The notes beneath the pieces were generated by a model that was given only the letters and a program-made list of their open reading frames with translations, was not told the DNA's origin and searched no databases. 64,000 nucleotides of DNA, from NCBI GenBank assembly GCA_021776135.1, contig JAJFGL010000011.1, forward strand, positions 1 through 64,000. Reading direction: 5' to 3'. Positions 49,381 to 57,314 of the stretch are shown piece after piece; within the stretch, counting starts at the first letter, position 1, and each line of letters begins with the position of its first letter. A program made the translations under genes and the position numbers. This DNA comes from Kiloniellaceae bacterium. Lineage in GTDB: Bacteria > Pseudomonadota > Alphaproteobacteria > Kiloniellales > J153.

Positions 49381-49422
49381 GCGTTGCAAGGTCCGGTTTA
49401 TCAGCAGCCTGTTGTCACTGCT

Positions 49423-50235
49423 CTAGGGCCAGACCTGTGGCCAGAGGTCGGAATCGAGTGGCCCGCCGGACGGGATAGCGGGCAGGGCCGGCATTTCCTG
49501 GAGACCGGGACGCGGGGCGTAGAGCGCGTCGTCGCCGGCCCAACGGCTGACGTGGGCGCGCCGGCGCCGGTCCAGGCGGCTATTCCCCGGCGCGCCGTGC
49601 ACGGTCAGGCCGTGATGCAAGGTACAGTCGCCCGGTTCCAACTCAAAGCGCGCGATATCCAGCTCATCGCGCATGGCCTCGATATCCGGCACCGGGTCCA
49701 GGTCTTCGGTGTATTGGTTGGAGCCGCTGAAACTGGCGGGCAGGTAATGCCGGCCCCAGGTGTGCGAGCCCTTGATGTACTCGACACTGCCGCTGGCGGC
49801 ATCCACCGGGTCGAGGGCCAGCCAGAGGGTGCAAATCTGCGTGCCCTTCACCGGCCAATAAGTCAGATCGTGGTGCCAGGGCGTCGCCGTCGGGGTGCCG
49901 GGTTCCTTGATCAGCCATTGGTCGAAGAAAATATTGACCCGGCGGCTGTCCATGACCCGCGCCGCGATCTGGGCCGCCGGCGACTCGAACACAAAGGCCC
50001 GGCAGTCGGCATTGTGGCGCCAGATAAAGGTGTCGTGAAAAAAGCGGCCCTTTTCCTTACGCGCGGCCGCCAATTCGGCGCTCATATCGCTGGGCGCCGC
50101 AAGGCCGGCCTCGGCGGCCTCGCGCAGGCGTTCCACCCAGTCCGGCGCGAAGAGGCCGCGCAGGCAGACGATACCGTCTTCGCGGAAGGTTTCGGTCTCC
50201 CTGGGGGTTATGGGGCGTGCCGGTTCCTGGCTCAT
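49423..50235 (-). CDS. Phytanoyl-CoA dioxygenase (PhyH) family protein
   Basis: A 270-residue non-heme Fe(II)/2-oxoglutarate dioxygenase. The first iron ligands are in TPWHHDLTYW (His121, Asp123) and the distal His is in the LHHGLTVHGAP segment. The overall layout, including FFDQWLIKEPGT and LALDPVDAASGSVEYIKGSH, matches bacterial PhyH-family members that hydroxylate diverse small molecules. The substrate is unknown. It is divergent from the PanE-like gene over 73 bases. Confidence 0.88.
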   Translation of the reverse strand: MSQEPARPITPRETETFREDGIVCLRGLFAPDWVERLREAAEAGLAAPSDMSAELAAARKEKGRFFHDTFIWRHNADCRAFVFESPAAQIAARVMDSRRVNIFFDQWLIKEPGTPTATPWHHDLTYWPVKGTQICTLWLALDPVDAASGSVEYIKGSHTWGRHYLPASFSGSNQYTEDLDPVPDIEAMRDELDIARFELEPGDCTLHHGLTVHGAPGNSRLDRRRRAHVSRWAGDDALYAPRPGLQEMPALPAIPSGGPLDSDLWPQVWP

Positions 50236-50308
50236 GCATTAATATCGCCGAAAATCTGGTCCAAACCAAATAACGCTCGCGTGTGGGGCCGCAATTTAGG
50301 AGACGACG

Positions 50309-51235
50309 ATGAAATACGCGGTCATGGGGGTTGGCGGTATCGGCGGCTATTTCGGCGCCCGCTTGGCGGCCGACGGAAACGAGGTCGCCTTCATCGCCCG
50401 GGGCGCCCAGGCCGAGGCCCTGCGCCGCGATGGCTTGAGAGTCGTGTCGCCTCTCGGCGATGTGCATATCGCCGATCCGGATGTACCGGCGGACCTGGCC
50501 GATATCGGCCGGGCCGACTTTATCCTCTTCTGCGTCAAGCTGTGGGATTTGGACGCGGCGGCCGCGCAGATCAAGCCGCTGCTGGCCCAAGACACGGCGG
50601 TGATCCCGTTTCAGAACGGCGTATCCGCTTGCGATCGCTTGAGCGAAATCCTTGGCCCCCGGCATGTCCTGGGCGGCGTGGCCAAGGTCAGCGCGGCGAT
50701 AGAGCGCCCCGGCCTTATCCGCCACAACAACAAATACGCGAGCTTGGTTTTCGGCGAGCTTGGCGGCGCCAAGACCTGGCGTCTGGAGTGCTTGGCCGCG
50801 GCCTGCACGGGCGCCGGCATCGACCACAAGGTGGCGGACCATATCGAGCGGGATATCTGGGAGAAGTTCGTGCTCCTGGCGCCCTTCGCCGGGGCCTGCT
50901 GTTTCCACCGCGCGCCCATCGGTGAGATCGCCGGTAAGCCCGAACGGCGCGCTCAACTGGCGGCCATGATGGCCGAGGCCGCCGAAGTCGGCCGGGCCAA
51001 GGGCATCGCCCTCGACGAGGGCTTGGCGCAACGCGCCCTGAGCCAAGCCACCGCCATGGGCGCGGGCGTCAAACCCTCCATGCTGGTCGATCTCGAAGCC
51101 GGCCGGCGCCTCGAGCTCGACTGGCTCAACGGCGAAGTCGTGCGCCTGGGTAAGGAGCTAGGCGTCCCGACGCCCGTGAATGCCGAGGTTTACGAGGCCC
51201 TGAAGCCCTTCGCCATGGGGGGCGGCGCGAACTAA
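50309..51235 (+). CDS. Ketopantoate reductase family protein
   Basis: A 308-residue NADPH-dependent reductase of the ketopantoate reductase (PanE/ApbA) family. The Rossmann motif VMGVGGIGGYFGARLAADG is at the N-terminus, the LFCVKLWDLDAAAAQIKPLL and PFQNGVSACDRL regions follow, and the C-domain holds the catalytic Lys in HIERDIWEKFVLLAPF and the AGRRLELDWLNGEVVRLGKE helix. It may act on 2-dehydropantoate or on another 2-oxo acid; no panB/panC is adjacent. GGAGACGACG precedes the ATG. Confidence 0.88.
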   Translation: MKYAVMGVGGIGGYFGARLAADGNEVAFIARGAQAEALRRDGLRVVSPLGDVHIADPDVPADLADIGRADFILFCVKLWDLDAAAAQIKPLLAQDTAVIPFQNGVSACDRLSEILGPRHVLGGVAKVSAAIERPGLIRHNNKYASLVFGELGGAKTWRLECLAAACTGAGIDHKVADHIERDIWEKFVLLAPFAGACCFHRAPIGEIAGKPERRAQLAAMMAEAAEVGRAKGIALDEGLAQRALSQATAMGAGVKPSMLVDLEAGRRLELDWLNGEVVRLGKELGVPTPVNAEVYEALKPFAMGGGAN

Positions 51236-51240
51236 CGGCG

Positions 51241-51272
51241 AAAAAAAAGGCCCCGGTGGATGTGCCGGGGCC
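51241..51272 (-). terminator. Rho-independent terminator after the GMC operon
   Basis: On the minus strand, GGCCCCGG and CCGGGGCC form a perfect 8-bp stem with an 8-base loop (51249-51272), followed by eight Ts (51248-51241). It ends the VOC/subunit 3/GMC transcript; it also lies 13 bases after the panE-like stop on the plus strand. Confidence 0.88.
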
Positions 51273-51324
51273 TGGGAGTCGCTAGTTCACAGGGATAGAT
51301 GAAGCCGAAGCTCCGGGTCGTCGC

Positions 51325-52893
51325 TCAGATGTTGCCCTTGGTCATTTGCTCGGCCATGTAGTCGGCCTGACGGATGGCCAGGGTCACGATGGTCAGGGTC
51401 GGGTTCTCCGCCCCGCCGGTGGTGAACTGGCTGCCGTCGGAGATGAAGAGATTGCCGATGTCGTGGGTCTGGCCGAAGCCGTTGCACACGCCATCGCCGG
51501 CCTTGGCGCTCATGCGGCAGGTGCCCAGATTATGGGTCGAGGGATAGGGCGGCGTCTCGATGGTTCTGCGCGCCCCCGCCGCCTCGTACACCGCCGAACC
51601 CTGCTTGAAGGCATGGCTGCGCATGGCGATGTCGTTGGGGTGGTCGTCGAAGTGGACGTTGGGCACCGGCAGGCCGTACTGGTCCTTTTCGCTGCCATGC
51701 AAACTGATGGCGTTGTTTTCCTGGGGCATGTCCTCGCCCACCAGCCACATGCCGGCCATGTTTTCGTACATGTCCATGGCGGAAGTGAAGTTGCGGCCCC
51801 AGGCGCCGGGGTCCAGGAACGCGGCCATGAAGGGCAGGCCGAGCGCCAGGGTCTCCATCTCGTAGCCGCCGACGAAACCGCGCCGCGGATCGTTGCGCGA
51901 TTCGTCGGTGATAATGCCGGCCATGGTGGTGCCCCGGTACATGTTCACGGGCCGGTCGAAGGTCGCATAGACCGATCCGGTCATGTGGCGCATGTAGTTC
52001 CTGCCGACCTGGCCCGAGGAATTGGCCAGACCGTCCGGCGATTTCGCGGTGGCCGAATTGAGCAGCAGGCGCGGGGTTTCGATCGAGTTGCCGGCCACGC
52101 ACACGGCGCGCGCCTTTTGAACCTGCTGGGCGCCGTCCTTATCGGCATACAACACGCCCGTGGCCTTGCCGTCGGCGCCGGTCTGTATTTGCAGGACATG
52201 GGCCTTGGTGCGCAGGTCAAGATTGCCGGTTTTCTCCGCCGCCGGAATCTCGGTAACGAGAGTCGACCACTTGGCGCCCGATTTGCACCCTTGGAAGCAA
52301 AAACCGATCTGCCAGCAGGCATCGCGGCCATGGCGCGGGCGGGAGTTGATGGACATGCGCCCGGTGTGAACGTGCTTGTAGCCCAAGCGTTTGGCCCCGG
52401 CGTACATGACCTTGAAGTTATTGTTGCCGGGCAGGCCGGGAATGCCGTTGGTCCGGGTCGTGCCCATCTTGTCCTCGGCCTTGGCGTAGTAGGGCTCAAG
52501 GTCCTTCAGGGTCAGCGGCCAATCGAGCAGATTGGCGCCCGCCAGATCGCCATAGGTGCTCTTGACCTTGAACTCATGCTCTTGCAGGCGCAGGGAAGCC
52601 CCGGCCCAATGCGTGGTCGAGCCGCCGACGGTCTTGCAAATCCAGGCCGGCAGGCCGGCGAAGTCCTTGGCGACCCGCCAGGAGCCCGAGGTCGTGCGCT
52701 TGTCGAGCCAGGAAATCTGACCGAAGGAGCCCCATTCGTTGTTCTGGAAAGTCTCCTCCGTCTCGCGGCCGCCCGCTTCCAGCAGGATGACCTTGATGCC
52801 CTTTTGGCAGAGCTCATTGGCCAGGGTGCCGCCCCCGGCGCCGGAGCCGATAACGACAACGGCCGAGGAATCGCTCATGTCTATTTTTGCCAT
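51325..52893 (-). CDS. GMC family oxidoreductase (gluconate 2-dehydrogenase large subunit-like)
   Basis: A 522-residue flavoprotein with the FAD motif VVIGSGAGGGTLANELCQKG, the VGGSTTHWAG segment, and the C-terminal catalytic His in YPSTHNLGTCRMS followed by NLFISDGSQF. It matches large subunits of membrane-bound sugar and alcohol dehydrogenases that pair with a small Tat-exported subunit 3. The ATG at 52893 has GGAAGGAGAA upstream; the frame is open 21 codons further. A cytochrome c subunit, usual in three-part enzymes, is not adjacent. The FAD subunit itself has no Tat signal, so it probably travels with its partner. Confidence 0.9.
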   Translation of the reverse strand: MAKIDMSDSSAVVVIGSGAGGGTLANELCQKGIKVILLEAGGRETEETFQNNEWGSFGQISWLDKRTTSGSWRVAKDFAGLPAWICKTVGGSTTHWAGASLRLQEHEFKVKSTYGDLAGANLLDWPLTLKDLEPYYAKAEDKMGTTRTNGIPGLPGNNNFKVMYAGAKRLGYKHVHTGRMSINSRPRHGRDACWQIGFCFQGCKSGAKWSTLVTEIPAAEKTGNLDLRTKAHVLQIQTGADGKATGVLYADKDGAQQVQKARAVCVAGNSIETPRLLLNSATAKSPDGLANSSGQVGRNYMRHMTGSVYATFDRPVNMYRGTTMAGIITDESRNDPRRGFVGGYEMETLALGLPFMAAFLDPGAWGRNFTSAMDMYENMAGMWLVGEDMPQENNAISLHGSEKDQYGLPVPNVHFDDHPNDIAMRSHAFKQGSAVYEAAGARRTIETPPYPSTHNLGTCRMSAKAGDGVCNGFGQTHDIGNLFISDGSQFTTGGAENPTLTIVTLAIRQADYMAEQMTKGNI

Positions 52894-52910
52894 GGTGTTT
52901 TCTCCTTCCC

Positions 52911-53471
52911 TCAACCGGCCTTGGGGCTGGCGTCTTCGGACGGCTGTTCCAGCCATGTGAGATCGTCGAAGCCGCGGTTTATATAACCGCCGTATTCATA
53001 GGAGGAACCTTCGTAGCCGAAGTGGCGCCAAACCAGCGGATTGTTGTAAAGCGCGACCACGATGGTGCCGCGCACCTTCTGGAAGAAACCGCCGTCTTGC
53101 ATCGCGGTCAGGACTTCCAGTTGGTAGCCCGCGGACAAATCCAGCCACTTCACGCCCTTGGCCTTGTCCAGTTCCGCGACGCCGGTGCGCAACAGCTTGG
53201 CCAGATCCTTGTCGCCCGCCGCCGCGCCGTCCAGGTTCTCGACCACGCCGGCGTAATACATGTCGGCCAGGGTGTCGTGCGGATAAATTGTGCGCGCCAT
53301 GCCCAGAAGGGTCTTGGCCGTGTGTTCGTCCAAGGTTTTAAGCTGCAGAGCCCAGGCGCCGTCGGGGGCGGTCAAGACCGCGCCGGAAGCGACGGCGGCG
53401 ACGCCTACGGCCGCCACGCTGCCGGTGTGCAGGAATTGGCGGCGGTTCATGCCGGTTTTATTTTTCTTCAT
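52911..53471 (-). CDS. Gluconate 2-dehydrogenase subunit 3 family protein (Tat-exported)
   Basis: A 186-residue small subunit with a twin-arginine signal (MNRRQFLHTGSVAAVGVAAV at residues 8-27). The mature part contains LLGMARTIYPHDTLADMYY and LYNNPLVWRHFGYEGSSYEYGG, typical of subunit 3, which helps fold and export the FAD subunit. The ATG at 53471 has AGGAGG at ideal spacing; an open frame of 26 codons upstream was discounted. It is followed by the GMC gene after 17 bases. Confidence 0.9.
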   Translation of the reverse strand: MKKNKTGMNRRQFLHTGSVAAVGVAAVASGAVLTAPDGAWALQLKTLDEHTAKTLLGMARTIYPHDTLADMYYAGVVENLDGAAAGDKDLAKLLRTGVAELDKAKGVKWLDLSAGYQLEVLTAMQDGGFFQKVRGTIVVALYNNPLVWRHFGYEGSSYEYGGYINRGFDDLTWLEQPSEDASPKAG

Positions 53472-53502
53472 GTGGTTTCCTCCTCTGATTTTCTCATGCG
53501 CT

Positions 53503-53898
53503 TCACCGGTAGCGGCCGTGCCGCTCCAGAACCTCGATCTTGTAGCCATCCGGGTCTTGAACGAAGAAGAAGCGCGCCATCAGCGCCCCCTCGCGGTGGA
53601 ACTCCTTCACGTCGTTCGGGTTCAGGCCCTCTTTCTCGAAACGCGCGTGCTCGGCCTTGGCATCCTCGACGCAGACCGCGACATGGCCGTAGCCGTCGCC
53701 GTGGGTGTAGGGCGCGCGCTGTTCCTTGTTGAGGGTCAGCTCGATTTCGAAATCGCTTTCTTGGTTGCGCAGATAGACCAGCGCGAAACCATCGAAATCG
53801 AAATGGTCGGCGACCTCGAGGCCGAAGGCCTTGCCGTAGAACTCGATCGAGCGGTCCAGGTCCAGGACCCGGATCATGGTATGGATGGCCTTGGCCAT
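53503..53898 (-). CDS. gloA: Glyoxalase I-like VOC family protein
   Basis: A 131-residue VOC protein that resembles bacterial lactoylglutathione lyase. The four metal ligands are present: His6 (IHTMIRVLDLDRS), Glu53 (FEIELTLN), His72 (GYGHVAV) and Glu122 (GYKIEVLE). Glyoxalase I turns the hemithioacetal of methylglyoxal and glutathione into lactoylglutathione. It is the first gene of the VOC/subunit 3/GMC run, 31 bases before the Tat protein start. Start ATG at 53898. Confidence 0.88.
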   Translation of the reverse strand: MAKAIHTMIRVLDLDRSIEFYGKAFGLEVADHFDFDGFALVYLRNQESDFEIELTLNKEQRAPYTHGDGYGHVAVCVEDAKAEHARFEKEGLNPNDVKEFHREGALMARFFFVQDPDGYKIEVLERHGRYR

Positions 53899-53976
53899 GC
53901 CTTTTCTCCCAAACGCGGCGTCTCTCAAACGCGCGGTGTCCAGGGGACAAGCCTAGCCCCTCGGCATCCTTGGGTG

Positions 53977-53994
53977 GTGGTAGCGGGCTACTAC
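53977..53994. promoter_or_regulatory. Candidate operator palindrome between gloA-like and TetR genes
   Basis: GTGGTAGC and GCTACTAC around two Gs form an 18-bp imperfect palindrome (7 of 8 pairs per half). Its placement in the divergent gap, 24 bases upstream of the TetR -35, suits an autoregulated TetR operator. Inference only. Confidence 0.4.
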
Positions 53995-54017
53995 ATTGGC
54001 GGCCGTGAGAGGAAGTC

Positions 54018-54045
54018 TTGACCGATCGTTCCAAACTCGTAAAAT
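54018..54045 (+). promoter_or_regulatory. Promoter of the TetR gene
   Basis: TTGACC (54018-54023) and TAAAAT (54040-54045) are separated by 16 bases. The start point near 54052 leaves a short leader with the GGAGG ribosome site at 54062-54066 before a TTG start. Confidence 0.55.
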
Positions 54046-54075
54046 GGGAGTCGAACGAAGCGGAGGCCGTTACTC

Positions 54076-54657
54076 TTGCCCTGGGAGAAAAATTTCAATA
54101 CCGGCGAGGCGCTGAGCGAAGCCATGCATGCCTTCTGGGCGCGGGGGTACGAGGCGACATCGATTAGCGATCTCGTCGATTGTATGGGCGTCAACCGCGG
54201 CAGTCTGTACGCGACATTCGGCGACAAGCGTAGCCTCTTCATACGGGTGCTGCGTCACTACGGCGCGCTTCACCTGCATGATTGGGTCGCGGCCCTGACT
54301 CACGCCCATGGGCCTCGCGGCGGGATCCTCGCGGCTTTCGAGGAAGCTATCGCCACCGCCATCGAAGGCGGCTCCCGCAAGGGCTGTCTGCTTGTCAACA
54401 CGGCCCTGGAACTCTCACCCCATGACCAGGAGATTTCCGAAATCGTCAAAGAATGCCTGATCGAAATGGAAACATTTTTCCATGACATGATCCGGCAAGG
54501 ACAGGCCCAGGGTGAAATCCCGGCTCATGTCGACGCGCTCGATACCGCCCGTTCGCTTCTGAGTCTGTTCGTCGCCATACGTGTTTTTTCACGAAGCCGG
54601 CCGGAGGAATCCCTAATGCGTTCCGTCGCCAAGCAGGCGCGGACACTCTTGGGATAA
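54076..54657 (+). CDS. TetR/AcrR family transcriptional regulator
   Basis: A 193-residue repressor with an N-terminal TetR helix-turn-helix (ALSEAMHAFWARGYEATSIS, LVDCMGVNRGSLYATFGDKR) and a helical ligand-binding domain containing GCLLVNTALELSPHDQEI, as in the AcuR/YcdC-like group. It starts at a TTG with GGAGG 9 bases before it; no in-frame ATG nearby. The following AhpD-like gene, 46 bases downstream on the same strand, is the likely target. Confidence 0.88.
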   Translation: MPWEKNFNTGEALSEAMHAFWARGYEATSISDLVDCMGVNRGSLYATFGDKRSLFIRVLRHYGALHLHDWVAALTHAHGPRGGILAAFEEAIATAIEGGSRKGCLLVNTALELSPHDQEISEIVKECLIEMETFFHDMIRQGQAQGEIPAHVDALDTARSLLSLFVAIRVFSRSRPEESLMRSVAKQARTLLG

Positions 54658-54703
54658 TTTTTTTACGTCGTTTGGAACGATTGATCAAATAGAGGAGGAC
54701 TTT

Positions 54704-55273
54704 ATGACTGTCTCATACGTGGAACGCGAACAAGCATCGCCGGAAACTCTTGCCTTCTATGACAAGGCCGAAGACCGATTTGAAATGTTGCTGAATATCT
54801 TCAAGGTATTCGGCCACACGCCGGAACTTGGGGCGCTTTTTACCGACATCGTGATGGCGATCCTGAAGGACGGTGAGCTCGATTGGGTGACCAAGGAATT
54901 GCTGATTCTGAAAGCGACGCACCGGAACGATTGCCAATACTGCGTCGTTCAGCATGAAACGCTGTCGAAGCGGCTTGGTATTTCCGAAGAAAAAATCGCC
55001 GACATCGGCGGTGACCGCTACAAAACGAGTCCTCTTTTCACGGCCGCCGAAAAAGCTCTGATGGACTTGACGGTTCAGATCGGCGTCGATGCCAACCATG
55101 TTTCCAAGGAGCTATGGGACCGCCTTCACGAGCACTTTAGCGAGCCCCAAATCGTCGAGGCGGTTTTCACGATCACGACTTATATCGGGGTCAGCAAATT
55201 CGGCGATGCCCTCGGCGTTGCCCTCGAGCCGGTCTTCGACGGCATTCAACCGCTTCTAAAGGTGTCTCATTGA
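54704..55273 (+). CDS. Carboxymuconolactone decarboxylase (AhpD-like) family protein
   Basis: A 189-residue all-helical protein with the redox motif ATHRNDCQYCVVQHE (Cys-x-x-Cys followed by His), characteristic of AhpD-like peroxidases in the CMD family. It probably reduces peroxides with an unidentified thiol partner. It has a strong ribosome site (GAGGAGG) 8 bases before the ATG. It follows a TetR gene, suggesting induction by an electrophile or peroxide. Codons are more AT-rich than in surrounding genes. Confidence 0.86.
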   Translation: MTVSYVEREQASPETLAFYDKAEDRFEMLLNIFKVFGHTPELGALFTDIVMAILKDGELDWVTKELLILKATHRNDCQYCVVQHETLSKRLGISEEKIADIGGDRYKTSPLFTAAEKALMDLTVQIGVDANHVSKELWDRLHEHFSEPQIVEAVFTITTYIGVSKFGDALGVALEPVFDGIQPLLKVSH

Positions 55274-55347
55274 CAGCGGTTTAGAGCACATTCCGGCGCT
55301 TACTCGGCAGGCATTCATGAGTCGTCAAAGCAAAGCCGTTTTTGGCC

Positions 55348-56202
55348 CTATTTGCCGACGATAACCTCGAGAACCTGTGCCTTCAATTCCGAACCGGCGT
55401 CTGTGAGATCCGAACCCTCATATAAGCCAAATTCGATGCTCGGGAGTTTAGGAAGGCCAATCGATTTTGGCAGGGCTTTTACGCCGGATGATATCAAGAG
55501 CATTGTTCTCGCCGTAACACCGAGCCCGGCTTGGACAGCTGCCCGGAGCCCCGAAAGGCTCGGGCTTGTATAGACGATGTCCCACTCCTTTCCGGCTAGG
55601 TTCAGGGCATCGATGGCGGCGTCGCGAAAGCTGCATGGCGGCTCGAAGAGAACGAGTGGGACAGGTGAGTTTGGCTCCAAGCGCATTGCATCGCCGCCAA
55701 TCCAGATCATCTGTTCGAGCTGAATTGCGTGATCTTTTCGGCGCGACCAGCCATGCACGCCAATTGCCAGATCAAGGTCACCTTTCTCAACGGCCGCGGC
55801 CAGGAATTTGGTGCGGTCGACCTTCACGGATATGTGGACCTTGGGATAAATACGATCGAACCGGGCCAGAATTTCAGGGAGAACCGTGTCGGCTAAATCC
55901 TGGATTACCCCTAGCGAGACTTCACCTGAAAGGCGTGGGAACGTGAATTCGCCAACAATCGAATCATTCAGTCGAAGAATTTGTCGTGCGGTTATGAGAA
56001 GCCGTTCGCCTTCCGGGCTTGGAATCATCCGGCGACCCGTCCTTTGGAAGAGCGTCACGCCGGCCTGTTCTTCGAGCCGTCTGATTTGAAGGCTAACGGC
56101 AGAGGGCGTGCGCCCGACGAATCGAGACGCTTCCGCGTAACTGCCGAGTTCGATAATCGCCACGAATGTCCGCAGGCAATCCATGTCCAGGTTGGTTGGC
56201 AT
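55348..56202 (-). CDS. LysR family transcriptional regulator
   Basis: A LysR regulator of 284 residues with the N-terminal winged HTH (MDCLRTFVAIIELGSYAEAS, VGRTPSAVSLQIRRLEEQ) and a substrate-binding domain (LSGEVSLGVIQDLADTVLPE). The effector is unknown. The start could be upstream at 56259; I prefer the ATG at 56202, which begins MPTNLDMDCL. It is divergent from the tautomerase gene, the classic arrangement for a LysR regulator and its target. The region is less GC-rich than most of the window. Confidence 0.88.
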   Translation of the reverse strand: MPTNLDMDCLRTFVAIIELGSYAEASRFVGRTPSAVSLQIRRLEEQAGVTLFQRTGRRMIPSPEGERLLITARQILRLNDSIVGEFTFPRLSGEVSLGVIQDLADTVLPEILARFDRIYPKVHISVKVDRTKFLAAAVEKGDLDLAIGVHGWSRRKDHAIQLEQMIWIGGDAMRLEPNSPVPLVLFEPPCSFRDAAIDALNLAGKEWDIVYTSPSLSGLRAAVQAGLGVTARTMLLISSGVKALPKSIGLPKLPSIEFGLYEGSDLTDAGSELKAQVLEVIVGK

Positions 56203-56220
56203 GGATTGTTTAATAACATA

Positions 56221-56255
56221 AATGTCAAACATTAAAACAATTAACTTTTTTAATG
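56221..56255. promoter_or_regulatory. Candidate LysR operator in the divergent gap
   Basis: Two overlapping AT-rich palindromes, AATGT-CAA-A-CATT type (56221-56233) and CATTAA to TTAATG (56230-56255), lie between the LysR start and the tautomerase gene. They include T-N11-A-like spacing. This is where a LysR dimer pair would bind, but it is inferred. Confidence 0.45.
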
Positions 56256-56316
56256 TCACCGAAAGTCACATCTTCTCGGCATCGCTATATTTCCACTGAT
56301 AAGAGGAGCAAAAAAA

Positions 56317-56718
56317 ATGCCGTTCATCAACATCGCGGTTGCAGGCAGCCAAGTTACGTTGGCGCAGAAACAACAGCTTTTTGACGAGACAACCCGCCTC
56401 ATGAATGAGGTGATGAGAAAGGATCCGAGTTTAACGGCCGTCAGGATTGATCAGTTCAGTGCTGACGATTGGGCTGTGGGCCGGAAATCTGCTGCTATCC
56501 TAGGAAAGACCGCTGTACATATGGACATTAAGGTGACCGCGGGCACTAATTCGGACGAAGAGAAAGCGGAGATGCTCCGCCAAGCGATGGAGATGCTCCA
56601 GGAGGTTGTCGGGGCGACTCCGGAAGCGAGCTACATTGTAATCCACGAACTCGATGCTACGGCTTGGGGGTACGATGGGCGCAGCCAACACTCGCGTGCA
56701 TCGGCAAAAGCAGCCTAA
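56317..56718 (+). CDS. Tautomerase family protein
   Basis: A 133-residue 4-oxalocrotonate-tautomerase-like protein with the family's N-terminal Pro (residue 2 after Met, MPFINIAVAG) as the general base. It is longer than the classical 62-residue form, suggesting a two-unit fused form (cis-CaaD/MSAD-like or TomN-like): the middle VHMDIKVTAGTNSDEEKAEM looks like a second unit. AGAGGAGC precedes the ATG. It is divergent from LysR; substrate unknown. Confidence 0.82.
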   Translation: MPFINIAVAGSQVTLAQKQQLFDETTRLMNEVMRKDPSLTAVRIDQFSADDWAVGRKSAAILGKTAVHMDIKVTAGTNSDEEKAEMLRQAMEMLQEVVGATPEASYIVIHELDATAWGYDGRSQHSRASAKAA

Positions 56719-56796
56719 GGGGATGTGCCGATAGCGGACATTTTTCCTAGATGCCGCGATCGGCCGCTCTTGTAACCGGCCTACTCCCCGGAGAGC

Positions 56797-57102
56797 TTAC
56801 TCGGCGGGCTCCAGCACCACTTGCGGCAGATGCGCCATTAACTCTGGGCGGCGCAGATAAAGCACGCAGGCGACCCGCAGCAGCGAGGAAAAGTTGGCGA
56901 TTCCGCCCCGCAGTTCCATCACCTCGTCGTAGAGGGTGGAGAGGAAGCGCGGCGTCGTAAGTCCTTGACGGCGCGCGATCTCGTCCAGGATATCCCAGAA
57001 AGCCGCCTCCAGGCGGATGGAGGTCGCATGGCCCGCCAGGCGGACCGAACGGGCAACGTAGGCATATCTGGCCGGATCCTGCCCGGCGAATATCTCGCAC
57101 AT
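56797..57102 (-). CDS. Ribbon-helix-helix domain protein (RHH_4 type)
   Basis: A 101-residue RHH protein, similar in its core to the one at 4339-4791: ATSIRLEAAFWDILDEIARR is followed by LTTPRFLSTLYDEV and SLLRVACVLYLRRPEL. It should be a small dimeric DNA-binding regulator. The DNA just upstream contains an inverted repeat (57120-57149) that could be its own operator. It is divergent from the EF-G-like gene over 212 bases. Confidence 0.8.
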   Translation of the reverse strand: MCEIFAGQDPARYAYVARSVRLAGHATSIRLEAAFWDILDEIARRQGLTTPRFLSTLYDEVMELRGGIANFSSLLRVACVLYLRRPELMAHLPQVVLEPAE

Positions 57103-57119
57103 GCTTTATTCTCCCTGTG

Positions 57120-57149
57120 AGGAACCCGTTTCCAGTACTCGAGGTTCCT
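57120..57149. promoter_or_regulatory. Inverted repeat upstream of the RHH gene
   Basis: AGGAACC (57120-57126) and GGTTCCT (57143-57149) form perfect 7-base arms with a 16-base spacer, 18 bases upstream of the RHH start. A dimeric RHH regulator could bind it to control itself or the divergent EF-G-like gene. Confidence 0.45.
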
Positions 57150-57314
57150 TATTTTCACACATGTTAACACAAATATCGGCGCGATGTGGGCTCTGGCGGG
57201 GCAAGAGACGTTTTTTGTTGCCGGGTCCGCCGCAGTTTGAAACCATACAGGGAACCGCTTGAGGCGGATTCAATCGCCTGAGCTGGATAGGTGCATATTC
57301 ACAGGGAGATTGAT

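Noticed and set aside
49378..50925. 515-codon open frame opposite the PhyH gene and into the PanE-like gene
   Set aside because: It crosses a repeat and two genes of clear family identity; low-complexity and Arg/Gly-biased.
51346..52986. 546-codon open frame opposite the GMC gene
   Set aside because: Complementary shadow of an FAD-binding GMC frame; no start site or recognisable motif.
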